DNA of 37,775 bases from an uncultured Corynebacterium sp. (GTDB lineage Bacteria; Actinomycetota; Actinomycetes; Mycobacteriales; Mycobacteriaceae). The notes under the pieces were generated by a model. It made no database searches, was not told where the DNA came from, and was given only the letters and a program-made list of their open reading frames with translations. Each line of letters opens with the position of its first letter. Position 1 is the stretch's first letter. Of this stretch, positions 1-7,117 are shown piece after piece. The position numbers and the translations under genes are program-made. The DNA lies in assembly GCF_946223165.1 (NCBI RefSeq), contig NZ_CAMIBP010000027.1, forward strand, positions 1 to 37,775. The letters run 5' to 3'.

Positions 1-27
1 CGATGAAACCTTGGTCCTTTCCTTTTC

Positions 28-864
28 CTACCAGGTTGCCCCTGGGTGCTGGCGGGCTAAGGACTGCATCTCCGCGAGGATGTAGCCGCGATGCTCGGAG
101 AAGCGCCCGGTGCGCTGCCCGGAGCGGGCATGCTTGACGTCCGGGATCGACAGCCCCGCCTTGTCCAAGACGTAGGCGATGCGCTCATCGAACTGCGCGC
201 GCAGGCTTGAGGGTAGAACCGCGATGCCTTCTGCTGCCAGCTTCTCGTGGAGCGGGAGATCCTCGAAAAGCTCGTCGAGGTAGGGCCACATGTACATCAG
301 GCCCTCCGTGATCCGGCGGTGCGACTCCTCGGTGCCGAGGCCAAGGCGCAGAATCCATTGGTTGGCGTGATCGACGTGGTACTCAACTTCCTTGATGGCC
401 TTGGCCGCGATGGCTGCGAGCATTTCATCCTTCGACTCCAGCAGGGCGGTGTAGAGCCCGTATTGGTAGTAGGAAAAGAGCAGCTGGCGGGCGATGGTAT
501 AGCCAAAGTCCCCATTTTCCTGCTCAACAAGGCGCGCGGAGCGGAACTCCTCCTCATTGCGGAAGTAGGCTAAGTCATCCTCGGTCTTGCCCCAAGCGGT
601 GCCAGCATAGGTCAGCAGGAAGCGGGCGTGCCCGATGAGATCGAGGGCGATATTGCCCAGGGCGATATCCTCTTCCATCTCTGGTGCCCGCGAAATCCAC
701 CAGCCCAGGCGCTGGGCAAGGATAAGGGCGTCATCGCCCAACATGAGCGCATAGTTGGCCGTGTCTTCGGGGGCGACTGCGCCGGAAGCGGCGATGTCTT
801 CTGCGGTGATGCCGTTGCCCTGCGATTGTTTGGTCGCAGAATCGGCGGCTGCAAATCCGGTCAC
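28..864 (-). CDS. paaC: Phenylacetyl-CoA epoxidase subunit PaaC
   Basis: This 278-aa protein is the structural, non-catalytic ferritin-like subunit that pairs with PaaA in the phenylacetyl-CoA 1,2-epoxidase complex, which epoxidises the aromatic ring of phenylacetyl-CoA in the cytoplasm. The core from about residue 38 (YALMLGDDALILAQRLGWW) through EVEYHVDHANQWILRLG is characteristic of PaaC, and the length is slightly above the family's usual 250 or so because of a roughly 30-residue N-terminal extension. The ATG overlaps the paaB stop by 4 bases (ATGA), which indicates translational coupling. An AAAGGAAAGGA purine run just downstream suggests a further paa gene (paaD expected) beyond the left edge. 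Identification is by family recognition. Confidence 0.95.
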   Translation of the reverse strand: MTGFAAADSATKQSQGNGITAEDIAASGAVAPEDTANYALMLGDDALILAQRLGWWISRAPEMEEDIALGNIALDLIGHARFLLTYAGTAWGKTEDDLAYFRNEEEFRSARLVEQENGDFGYTIARQLLFSYYQYGLYTALLESKDEMLAAIAAKAIKEVEYHVDHANQWILRLGLGTEESHRRITEGLMYMWPYLDELFEDLPLHEKLAAEGIAVLPSSLRAQFDERIAYVLDKAGLSIPDVKHARSGQRTGRFSEHRGYILAEMQSLARQHPGATW

Positions 865-1148
865 AGGTGCGGTACTCCTTCTGACTTGTCGTAGTACGTG
901 GCGTGGCGGTAGCTCTTACCCTGTGGCGATTCGAAGAATCCGCCCTTGGAGTCCGGGTCGGAGGAGGCGATGGCCTCGCTGGGGACAACCCAGACGGAGG
1001 TTCCTTCGTTGCGCCGGGTATAGAGGTCACGGGCATTGCGCAGGGCCATCGTGGCATCCGGTGCGTGGAGCGAGCCGGCGTGAACGTGGGAAAGGCCACG
1101 GGAGGAACGTACGAAGACCTCCCACATGGGCCAAGTGGAGCTAGACAT
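861..1148 (-). CDS. paaB: Phenylacetyl-CoA epoxidase subunit PaaB
   Basis: This 95-aa small subunit of the phenylacetyl-CoA epoxidase complex bridges PaaAC units in characterised systems and does not carry the diiron centre. It starts MSSSTWPMWEVFVRSSRGLS, and the WEVF(V/I)R...G..H.HAGSLHAPDA pattern is typical of PaaB. It also contains the usual N-A-R-D-L-Y-T-R-R-N-E-G segment and ends near the family's usual length of about 95 residues. It lies 48 bp downstream of paaA and overlaps paaC by 4 bp, so paaABC reads as one transcript. Nothing in it is truncated or unusual. Confidence 0.95.
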   Translation of the reverse strand: MSSSTWPMWEVFVRSSRGLSHVHAGSLHAPDATMALRNARDLYTRRNEGTSVWVVPSEAIASSDPDSKGGFFESPQGKSYRHATYYDKSEGVPHL

Positions 1149-1196
1149 GGAATCTTCCTTAAAGTGTCGTGGCTGGTTGGGCAGTGTGCTTAGGCG

Positions 1197-2183
1197 TTAA
1201 GCGATGAGCGAGCTATCAGCCGAGTGGTGCTTCTCGGCGTAGGCCGCAGCGGCTTCGCGGACCCAGGCGCCGTCAGCATGCGCTTGGCGGCGGCGCTGCA
1301 TCCTCTGCACGTTGCAGGGACCCTCGCCCTTGATAACTGCCTTGAATTCGGACCAGTCGAGCTCGCCGAAGTCATAGTGGCCGCGCTCTTCGTTCCACTT
1401 CAGGTCTGGGTCCTCGAAGTGCAGGCCAAGGGCCTCGGCCTGTGGGACGATCATGTCGACGAAGCGCTGGCGCAGCTCGTCGTTGGAGAAGCGCTTGATG
1501 TTCCACGCCATGGACTGCTTGGAGTTCGGGGAGTCATCATCCGGCGGGCCGAACATCTGCAAGGCCGGGCCGTAGAAACGGTTGATGGCTTCCTGCGCCA
1601 TCTGCTTCTGCTCGGGGGTTCCGTGGGACAGCTCGTAGAGGATCTCCCAACCTTGGCGCTGGTGGAAGGACTCTTCCTTACAGATGCGCACCATGGCGCG
1701 GCCGTACGGAGCATAAGAGGCGCGGCAAAGCGGTACCTGGTTGCAGATGGCAGCGCCATCCACCAACCAGCCGATGGCTCCGATGTCGGCCCACGTGCGC
1801 GCCGGGTAGTTGAAGATCGAGGAGTACTTGGCGGTGCCGTCGAGCAGCTGCTGCACCAGCTCCTCGCGGGAGGTGCCCAAGGTCTCCGCCGCGGAGTAGA
1901 GGTACAGGCCGTGGCCGGCCTCATCCTGCACCTTCGCCATGAGAATGGCCTTGCGCTTGAGTGAAGGTGCGCGGGTGATCCAGTTGGCCTCCGGCTGCAT
2001 GCCGATGATCTCGGAGTGCGCGTGCTGGGAAATCTGCCGCGTCAAGGTCTTGCGGTACGCAGCCGGCATCCAGTCGGTGGGCTCGATGCGGGAGTCTTCG
2101 GCGATGAGCTCGTCGAAGCGCTGCTGTGCTTGTGCTTCATCCGCGGCCGGAACGGCGGTGAGTGTTTTTTCTGATGGGGTCAT
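1197..2183 (-). CDS. paaA: Phenylacetyl-CoA epoxidase catalytic subunit PaaA
   Basis: This 328-aa catalytic diiron subunit converts phenylacetyl-CoA, O2 and reductant to ring-1,2-epoxyphenylacetyl-CoA. The carboxylate-bridged diiron ligands can be picked out: E58, then E88 and H91 in QDEAGH, D142 in VDGAA, and E171 and H174 in CKEESFH. The spacing (30 residues from the first Glu to EXXH, 29 from Asp to the second EXXH) is that expected of PaaA, so the enzyme looks functional. Downstream of the second motif comes WEILYELSHG, also typical. It is first in the paaABC transcript and is preceded by a near-consensus promoter overlapped by a PaaR-like operator and a GlxR-like site. Confidence 0.97.
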   Translation of the reverse strand: MTPSEKTLTAVPAADEAQAQQRFDELIAEDSRIEPTDWMPAAYRKTLTRQISQHAHSEIIGMQPEANWITRAPSLKRKAILMAKVQDEAGHGLYLYSAAETLGTSREELVQQLLDGTAKYSSIFNYPARTWADIGAIGWLVDGAAICNQVPLCRASYAPYGRAMVRICKEESFHQRQGWEILYELSHGTPEQKQMAQEAINRFYGPALQMFGPPDDDSPNSKQSMAWNIKRFSNDELRQRFVDMIVPQAEALGLHFEDPDLKWNEERGHYDFGELDWSEFKAVIKGEGPCNVQRMQRRRQAHADGAWVREAAAAYAEKHHSADSSLIA

Positions 2184-2225
2184 GGGAGGAATCGTTCCCT
2201 CTCTACTCAGTGTCGGCTGGGTGAT

Positions 2226-2247
2226 ACTTACTGACTGGTTGGTCAGT
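2226..2247 (-). promoter_or_regulatory. PaaR-like operator upstream of paaA
   Basis: A 22-bp imperfect palindrome contains perfect 7-bp arms TACTGAC (2229-2235) and GTCAGTA (2242-2248). As I recall it, the published C. glutamicum PaaR consensus has the arms ACTNACCG and CGGTNAGT around a central CG. This site matches that layout and length with three C-to-T differences. It covers the -10 box and start region of the paaA promoter, the position expected of a repressor operator. Assignment to PaaR is inferred from the neighbouring TetR gene. Confidence 0.75.
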
Positions 2248-2274
2248 ATATGGGGTATGTGTGAGCTATGTCAA
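2245..2274 (-). promoter_or_regulatory. Sigma-A-type promoter of paaABC
   Basis: Read on the minus strand there is a perfect TTGACA -35 box (2274-2269), an 18-bp spacer and a TATACT -10 box (2250-2245). Transcription should start near 2238, giving a leader of about 55 nt before the paaA ATG at 2183. This is the best promoter match seen in the window. The -10 box is inside the PaaR-like palindrome and the -35 box inside the GlxR-like site. Confidence 0.8.
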
Positions 2275-2275
2275 C
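2260..2275. promoter_or_regulatory. GlxR-like (CRP family) site upstream of paaA
   Basis: TGTGAGCTATGTCAAC fits the 16-bp GlxR pattern TGTGANNTANNTCACA at 10 of 12 fixed positions; only the last two bases of the right half differ. It overlaps the -35 box of the paaA promoter, so binding would more naturally repress than activate. This is a pattern match only. Confidence 0.55.
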
Positions 2276-2294
2276 CAAGTTTGTGAGCTGCGCC

Positions 2295-2753
2295 CTACTT
2301 GTTGCGGTTCTGGGGCTTGGCGGGTAGCACGCGGTATGTGCCGCGGAATTCGGCGATGGTATTTCCCTGGATGCTGAGGGTGACGTCGACAACGCCGTTG
2401 CGGCCCCAGGCTTGGCGGGTTACCCCAACGCCGTCAACGACATCCCCTTCGAAGGCTGGGGCGATGTAGTGAATCGAGTTGTGTGCGGCAACGGCCAAGT
2501 CTCCACCGGAGTTGCACGCGCCGGCGAAGATGGAATCGGCGAACATGTACAAATAGCCGCCCTGTGCCGTGCCATGCCCATTGCACATCTCCGGACGGAT
2601 GGTGAAGTGGCCTTCGCACTTGCCGACGTCTAGCGCGGTAATTTTCGCGCCAATTTCCGCGGTGGCACGGTCATCATCGAACATGGTGCGCACGTGGGTG
2701 AACTCGGGGCCTTCGGCGACGCCGGGGGCGAGGATGGGGTGCTCGGTGCTCAT
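2295..2753 (-). CDS. paaI: PaaI-type hotdog thioesterase
   Basis: This 152-aa cytoplasmic acyl-CoA thioesterase of the hotdog fold would hydrolyse dead-end hydroxylated or ring-opened phenylacetyl-CoA products and so free CoA. The family motif NGHGTAQGG is at residues 58-66, followed by the helix with ADS (Asp73), both typical of PaaI. The open frame runs 17 codons further upstream, but the ATG at 2753 is chosen because AAGGAGG sits 7 bases before it and because the protein then has the usual length. It is upstream of paaA on the same strand, but the strong paaA promoter lies between them. It diverges from paaR with a gap of about 100 bp. Confidence 0.9.
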   Translation of the reverse strand: MSTEHPILAPGVAEGPEFTHVRTMFDDDRATAEIGAKITALDVGKCEGHFTIRPEMCNGHGTAQGGYLYMFADSIFAGACNSGGDLAVAAHNSIHYIAPAFEGDVVDGVGVTRQAWGRNGVVDVTLSIQGNTIAEFRGTYRVLPAKPQNRNK

Positions 2754-2824
2754 GGGAATTCCTCCTTGAGGTAAGGGGTTTCCGCAGTGCTGCAGAGGGA
2801 GCAAAAAGGGGTGTGGTGGCTCAC

Positions 2825-2832
2825 TAGTCTAA
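2825..2832. promoter_or_regulatory. Possible overlapping -10 boxes for paaI and paaR
   Basis: The divergent gap contains TAGTCT on the plus strand (2825-2830) and TAGACT on the minus strand (2831-2826), both fitting the corynebacterial TAnnnT -10 pattern. No convincing -35 box and no PaaR palindrome were seen here. Confidence 0.3.
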
Positions 2833-2856
2833 CGGTGCTCGGGGCTCTCTGCTTGA

Positions 2857-3486
2857 ATGGACTGCGTGAAGAATGAGAAATCTGCTGTCCAGGGCGCGGC
2901 ACGTGGCCGCCCCGGCTACTCCCGTGAAGATGTCATTCGTGCAGCTGTCCGTGCTTTTACAGCCCGCGGCTACGACGCCACGTCTATGGATAACGTGGCG
3001 AGCGAATTGGGGATTTCCAAGTCCGCGCTCTATCACCATATCTCTTCGAAAGAAGAGATATTGGAGCTCACGGTGGTGCAGGCACTGAGCCGTTTGGAGG
3101 CGGTTGCGGAAGAGATGGCCGCGGCAGATGTATCGGCGGGGGAGAGGGTTCGCGGACTGTTGCGTGGCTCGATTGAGGTGCTGTGCTCCGACCCGAAGTC
3201 TGTCGCACTCTTGCTCCGTTTACGTGGAAACTCCGAGGTTGAGCGGAGCGCGTTGGAGCGCCGCCGCACGTTGACGCGTTCTGTGATTCCGCTGGTGGAG
3301 GCTGCTCAGGAAGAGGGCGCTATCCGTTCCGATATTGAGGCTTCGCTGTTGACCCGCATGATTTTCGGAATGATTAACTCGACGTCTGATTGGTACGAGC
3401 CGGAGGGGCGACTTGATGCCGAGGAGCTGGCCAGTGCTTTTGAGAGTGTTGTCTTTGGTGGACTAGCTCCGCAAGCGATGGGCTAG
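2857..3486 (+). CDS. paaR: TetR-family repressor, probable PaaR
   Basis: This 209-aa TetR-type regulator has a DNA-binding domain of about 50 residues (about 22-70: SREDVIRAAVRAFTARGYDA, then MDNVASELGISKSALYHHISSKEEI), which is a textbook TetR helix-turn-helix. The rest is the helical ligand domain. Its place in the paa cluster, together with two nearby palindromes of the PaaR type, suggests it represses the paa genes until phenylacetyl-CoA is present. No clear Shine-Dalgarno precedes the chosen ATG. The start could lie a few codons later, because the first 20 residues precede the domain. Confidence 0.85.
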   Translation: MDCVKNEKSAVQGAARGRPGYSREDVIRAAVRAFTARGYDATSMDNVASELGISKSALYHHISSKEEILELTVVQALSRLEAVAEEMAAADVSAGERVRGLLRGSIEVLCSDPKSVALLLRLRGNSEVERSALERRRTLTRSVIPLVEAAQEEGAIRSDIEASLLTRMIFGMINSTSDWYEPEGRLDAEELASAFESVVFGGLAPQAMG

Positions 3487-3636
3487 TCGCGATGGACGAG
3501 TAATCGTTCGGTTAGTAGGGGGCGAGTGTTTCGCTCCGCCGTTGGGGCTCCATGTGGGGGTGGGGACTTCTTTTGGCTGTGAAACCGCCGTGGCCTGCGG
3601 CGATGTGTTGTGGTTCAAAAACTTGGCCTAAACGTG

Positions 3637-3665
3637 TTGTCTATCACTGCATTGGGTTGTAGTGT
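3637..3665 (+). promoter_or_regulatory. Candidate paaK promoter
   Basis: TTGTCT (3637-3642), a 17-bp spacer and TAGTGT (3660-3665) form a plausible sigma-A promoter with a start near 3672. The PaaR-like operator would lie just downstream of the start and a GlxR-like site would overlap the -10. The leader to the GTG at 3810 would be about 140 nt. Apart from this promoter and the two sites below, I see nothing definite in the 320-bp paaR-paaK gap. Confidence 0.45.
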
Positions 3666-3673
3666 ACGTCACA
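3658..3673. promoter_or_regulatory. GlxR-like site upstream of paaK
   Basis: TGTAGTGTACGTCACA matches the TGTGANNTANNTCACA pattern at 10 of 12 fixed positions, with a perfect right half TCACA and central TA. It ends three bases before the PaaR-like operator, repeating the paired arrangement seen upstream of paaA. Confidence 0.55.
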
Positions 3674-3675
3674 AG

Positions 3676-3698
3676 ACTTACCCAACCGAACGGTAAGT
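3676..3698. promoter_or_regulatory. PaaR-like operator upstream of paaK
   Basis: Perfect 7-bp inverted arms ACTTACC (3676-3682) and GGTAAGT (3692-3698) are separated by 9 bp. The right half plus centre (CG-NN-CGGTAAGT) matches the recalled PaaR consensus exactly. The whole site is 23 bp instead of 22, so one base is extra on the left side. A further GTAAGT-like half overlaps its right end (to 3702). Confidence 0.7.
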
Positions 3699-3809
3699 AA
3701 GTACCGCACGTGTTGTGCGTTGTCCCAGCTAACCAACTTCTTGCAGCACTTTCGAGGGAGCTTAAAAGGGTGTGGTAATTCCCACTCCTCGAAATGAAAG
3801 GCAAATGAC

Positions 3810-5120
3810 GTGACCGCAACGTTTGACATCTTCTCCGACCATCACGGCCCCCAGATGGGAATTGAATACGCTTCCCGCGATGAAATCATCGCGCTGCAGA
3901 TTGCGCGCGCGAAGAACGAGCTTCGCCACGCGTACTACAACGTCCCGCACTACCGCCGTGCGTTTGATGAGAAGGGCGTCCATCCAGATGACTTCAAGGA
4001 ACTCTCGGACTTTGCGCTGTTCCCTTTCACCGACAAGGAAACCCTTCGCGCGGAGTACCCCTTCGGGATGTTTGCCGTTGGACAGAACCAAATCTCCCGC
4101 ATCCACGCTTCCTCCGGCACCACCGGGCGCCCGACGGTCGTGGGATATACCGAGAATGACGTTCGTATTTGGGCGGAGCTGGTAGCTCGTTCGCTGCGGG
4201 CTGGTGGTCTGCGCAAGAGCGATAAGGTTCAGATTACGTTCGGCTATGGCCTTTTTACCGGCGGCCTGGGTGCCCACTATGGCGTCGAGGCCCTGGGGGC
4301 CACGGCGATTCCGACCTCCGGTGGTCAGACGGAGCGCCAGATCCAGATCATGCAGGACTTCCAGCCGGACGCGATTCTGGGTACGCCGTCTTACGTGCTC
4401 AACCTCCTTGACCGCATGCGCAAGGAAGGCCTGGACCCGCGCGAATCCTCCCTGCGCGCTGGTGTCTTTGGCGCCGAGCCCTGGAGCGAGGGAATGCGCC
4501 GTGAACTAGAGGAAGGCTTTGGTATTACCGCCACCGATATCTACGGCCTCTCCGAGGTGATGGGGCCGGGCGTGGCCCAAGAATGCGTGGAGACCAAGGA
4601 TGGCCTGACCGTCTGGGAGGACCACTTCTACCCCGAGATCATCGATCCGGAGACCATGCAGCCGGTTCCGGACGGTGAGTACGGCGAGCTGGTTATCTCC
4701 TCCCTGACCAAGGAAGCCTTCCCGATCATCCGCTACCGCACCCACGACATCACCCGCCTGCTCCCGGGTACCGCGCGTTCGATGCGCCGCATCGACCGTA
4801 TCTCCGCTCGTAACGATGACATGATCATCCTGCGTGGCGTGAACTGCTTGCCGTCGCAGTTCGAGGAGATCATCACCGAGGACCGCCTGCTTCGCCCGCG
4901 CTACCAGTGCGTGCTGAGCAAGCGTGGCCGCATGGACCACCTCACCCTGGTGGTTGAGCATTCCTCGGAGGCTACTCCTGATCAGATCGACGCTTCTGCC
5001 CAGTGGCTGAAGAAACAGATCAAGGAGCGCATCGGCATCACCGTTGGCATTGAAATCACTGACCACGTTGATTGCGGTGAGGGCAAGGCAAAGAGGATTG
5101 TCGACAACCGCGATCAGTAA
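3810..5120 (+). CDS. paaK: Phenylacetate-CoA ligase
   Basis: This 436-aa AMP-forming ligase activates phenylacetate to phenylacetyl-CoA, the first committed step of the pathway. The adenylate-forming P-loop SSGTTGRPT lies at residues 101-109. YGLSEVMGPGVAQEC at about 243 is the family's substrate and AMP region, YRTHDITRL follows, and the C-terminal domain carries the likely catalytic lysine in GKAKRIVDNR near residue 425. Length matches PaaK (about 430-440). The GTG start is chosen because of the AAAGG run 8 bases upstream and because the N terminus then aligns with PaaK. It is preceded by PaaR-like and GlxR-like sites and followed by an MHS transporter, probably in one transcript. Confidence 0.95.
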   Translation: MTATFDIFSDHHGPQMGIEYASRDEIIALQIARAKNELRHAYYNVPHYRRAFDEKGVHPDDFKELSDFALFPFTDKETLRAEYPFGMFAVGQNQISRIHASSGTTGRPTVVGYTENDVRIWAELVARSLRAGGLRKSDKVQITFGYGLFTGGLGAHYGVEALGATAIPTSGGQTERQIQIMQDFQPDAILGTPSYVLNLLDRMRKEGLDPRESSLRAGVFGAEPWSEGMRRELEEGFGITATDIYGLSEVMGPGVAQECVETKDGLTVWEDHFYPEIIDPETMQPVPDGEYGELVISSLTKEAFPIIRYRTHDITRLLPGTARSMRRIDRISARNDDMIILRGVNCLPSQFEEIITEDRLLRPRYQCVLSKRGRMDHLTLVVEHSSEATPDQIDASAQWLKKQIKERIGITVGIEITDHVDCGEGKAKRIVDNRDQ

Positions 5121-5134
5121 AACGCTGCAGCGTT
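5121..5134. repeat. Perfect 14-bp palindrome after paaK
   Basis: AACGCTGCAGCGTT begins at the base after the paaK stop codon and is perfectly self-complementary. It is followed by CTCGGCTTCTTCG, not a T-run, so it is at best a weak terminator or processing hairpin between paaK and the transporter gene. Confidence 0.35.
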
Positions 5135-5237
5135 CTCGGCTTCTTCGACACGCCTCGCCTCACTTATTGCCCCTTTCGTTCACTGGCTTTAACTGTATTC
5201 ACCGTGCTTCTGCACCCATAGAGAAAAGACTCCCACT

Positions 5238-6563
5238 ATGTCTGCACCAGTCACCCAACAGCCTGCCCAAGGGCCGGGAATCACCACAGAGCACAAGCGC
5301 GTGCTCGCCGGTTCGATGGTCGGCACCACCATTGAGTGGTTCGACTTCTTCATCTACGCTCAGGCCGCCGGCCTGATCTTCGCTACCCAGTATTTCGATC
5401 CGGTCTCCAACGAAAGTGCCTCGCTCGCGCAAATCATTGCTTGGGCGTCGCTGGGTATCTCTTTCCTCTTCCGCCCCCTCGGCGCCATCCTGGCCGGTCA
5501 CTTGGGAGACAGGCTTGGCCGCAAGCCGGTTCTTGTGGTCACGCTGGTTGGCATGGGCCTGGCCACCATGCTGATGGGCGTGCTGCCGACCTACGCCTCC
5601 ATTGGAATGGCAGCGCCTATCCTGCTGGTGATCTTGCGTATCCTTCAGGGCCTGTCTGCCGGTGGCGAATGGGGCGGCGCGGCAATGCTGGCCGTTGAGC
5701 ACGCGCCGCAAGGTAAGCGTGGACTGTTCGGTGCGTTCCCGCAGGTCGGCGTGCCTCTTGGTATGTTCCTCGCCACAATCTTCATGCTAGTTCTCTCCTC
5801 GGTCCTCACTCCGGAGCAGTTCCTCGCATGGGGCTGGCGCATCCCGTTCCTGTCCTCCGTCGTGCTCATTGTCCTGGGCTACCTGATCCGCCGGGCGGTG
5901 GAAGAGTCCCCAGCCTTCGCGGAGATGGAAGAGCTGAAGGAAAAGTCCACGGCACCGCTCGCGGTCCTGTTCAAGGGCCACCTCGGAATCGTCATCAAAT
6001 GTGCGCTCATCTTCGCCGCCAACAACGCGATTGGCTACTTTGTCATCGCCTACTTCACCGCTTATGGCACGAAGGTGGTGGGCTATACCCGTCCGCAGGC
6101 ACTTGCAGTAGCTCTGGTTGCGTCGATCGGCTGGTTCATTGGAACGCTGTACTTTGGTCACTTCTCCGACAAGGTTGGGCGCCGCACGACGTTTATTGGC
6201 GGCTACATCGTCCTGGCGCTGTATATCACTCCGGTATTCCTGGCGGTCGATTCGGGCAACGTCATTCTCTTCGGCGCGGCCGTGTTCCTCCTGGGTGTCA
6301 TCCTGGGTGCGACCTATGGCCCTCAGTCAGCGATGTACGCGGAGATGTTCCCGGTTAAGGTGCGCCTGTCGGGCGTGTCCATCGGCTATGCCTTTGGTTC
6401 CATTATCGGTGGCGCCTTTGCCCCGATGATTGCAGAGATGCTGTACACGCGGTACGAGACCTCGATGGCCATCGCCGCCTATGGCATCGCGATTTCGGTG
6501 ATTTCCCTCATCGGTGTGCTCACCGTCCCGAAGGGTATTCAGGACCGCGATCTGCACGTTTAA
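5238..6563 (+). CDS. MHS-family MFS transporter, probable phenylacetate permease
   Basis: This 441-aa integral membrane protein belongs to the metabolite:H+ symporter branch of the major facilitator superfamily. After a short cytoplasmic tail, GTTIEWFDFFIYAQAAGLIF opens TM1. The MFS loop motif GHLGDRLGRKPVLV is near residue 91-104, and RILQGLSAGGEWGGAAMLAVEH is the MHS hallmark in TM4. The length fits a 12-helix transporter. It lies 117 bp behind paaK and inside the PaaR/GlxR-flanked region, so import of phenylacetate or a related aromatic acid is the likely role. The substrate is inferred from context only. The second MHS gene at 13423 is a close paralogue, with the same C-terminal QDRDLHV. 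Confidence 0.85.
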   Translation: MSAPVTQQPAQGPGITTEHKRVLAGSMVGTTIEWFDFFIYAQAAGLIFATQYFDPVSNESASLAQIIAWASLGISFLFRPLGAILAGHLGDRLGRKPVLVVTLVGMGLATMLMGVLPTYASIGMAAPILLVILRILQGLSAGGEWGGAAMLAVEHAPQGKRGLFGAFPQVGVPLGMFLATIFMLVLSSVLTPEQFLAWGWRIPFLSSVVLIVLGYLIRRAVEESPAFAEMEELKEKSTAPLAVLFKGHLGIVIKCALIFAANNAIGYFVIAYFTAYGTKVVGYTRPQALAVALVASIGWFIGTLYFGHFSDKVGRRTTFIGGYIVLALYITPVFLAVDSGNVILFGAAVFLLGVILGATYGPQSAMYAEMFPVKVRLSGVSIGYAFGSIIGGAFAPMIAEMLYTRYETSMAIAAYGIAISVISLIGVLTVPKGIQDRDLHV

Positions 6564-6748
6564 ACGCCCCGAGTGTTGTTCACACGCCACCTCCTTTAGC
6601 GCTTAACCCTTTTTCCGCTGGCCTTTTGTTCTGGTTGGAGGGTCAGGCCCTAAAGGGGGTGTGGCGTTGTGGGGGCAAATAGAAACACAAAACGGTACCT
6701 ATAGGTTGGCAGGTAGGCTATGCTTCTCGCTGATACTCGTCGTACGCG

Positions 6749-6773
6749 GACCGTATAAACAATTTCTACGGTC
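6749..6773. repeat. Inverted repeat, possible operator
   Basis: Perfect 7-bp arms GACCGTA (6749-6755) and TACGGTC (6767-6773) are separated by an AT-rich 11-bp spacer. The site lies 40 bp upstream of the small open frame at 6813 and could be an operator or a 5'-leader hairpin. No regulator can be named. Confidence 0.4.
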
Positions 6774-6812
6774 TTGCCGTGCGCGATATTTGCTCAAGAA
6801 GAGAGTTCTTTC

Positions 6813-6908
6813 ATGACTACATCGACCACGCATAAGACTCGTTGGTCAAGTCCTAACACATGCACCGTCGCGGCAGCGCCTACCCTCCATAGATATCAGC
6901 CACAGTGA
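6813..6908 (+). CDS. Candidate small ORF or gene relic
   Basis: An ATG preceded by AAGAAGAGAG opens a 31-codon frame, MTTSTTHKTRWSSPNTCTVA and a further 11 residues, ending in TGA. The Thr/Ser-rich beginning resembles the cytoplasmic N terminus of many membrane proteins, so it may be the surviving start of a deleted gene rather than a functional peptide. No domain or homologue is recognised. The upstream inverted repeat and long leader are reasons to keep it on the list. Confidence 0.25.
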   Translation: MTTSTTHKTRWSSPNTCTVAAAPTLHRYQPQ

Positions 6909-7045
6909 ATGTGAGCGAATCTGTGCGTACGCCGATCCCGTAAAGGGATCCAGAAAGCCTAGGAAATTCCAAAAATGGGCGTAATCCGTGGGTGTTAACG
7001 CTTGGGGTAGGAGTGACGATGTCTGGAGCCGCCAGAAAACGCCAA

Positions 7046-7080
7046 CGGCGCCGCTCAGGATAGAGATCCTGGCGGCGCCG
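7046..7080 (-). terminator. Strong hairpin terminator downstream of the 233-aa gene
   Basis: A stem of about 15 bp forms from CGGCGCCGC-T-CAGGAT (7046-7061) and ATCCTG-GCGGCGCCG (7066-7080), with one bulged T and a 4-nt AGAG loop. Read on the minus strand it follows the gene ending at 7118 and is trailed by GTTGGCGTTTTC, a modest T-rich tail. It may also stop rightward transcription from the 6.7-kb interval. Confidence 0.65.
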
Positions 7081-7117
7081 GAGTGCTCGGGCTGGAGAGT
7101 GCGCTGATCGGGGTAGT

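Larger units (their letters stand above)
6564..7117. other. Gene-poor 554-bp interval
   Basis: No normal-sized gene is visible on either strand. It holds an inverted repeat (6749-6773), a 31-codon open frame with a purine-rich upstream stretch (6813), a 6-bp hairpin GATCCC-GTAAA-GGGATC (6934-6950), an Arg-rich 14-codon frame with a good ribosome binding site (7019-7063) and a strong GC hairpin (7046-7080). Together they could be a small transcript of about 350 nt or the remains of a deleted gene. Confidence 0.4.

Noticed and set aside
3487..3640. Extra PaaR half-site CGTTCGGTTAGT at 3505-3516 just behind paaR
   Set aside because: Only one half and the centre match; the other arm is absent, so it is not listed as an operator.
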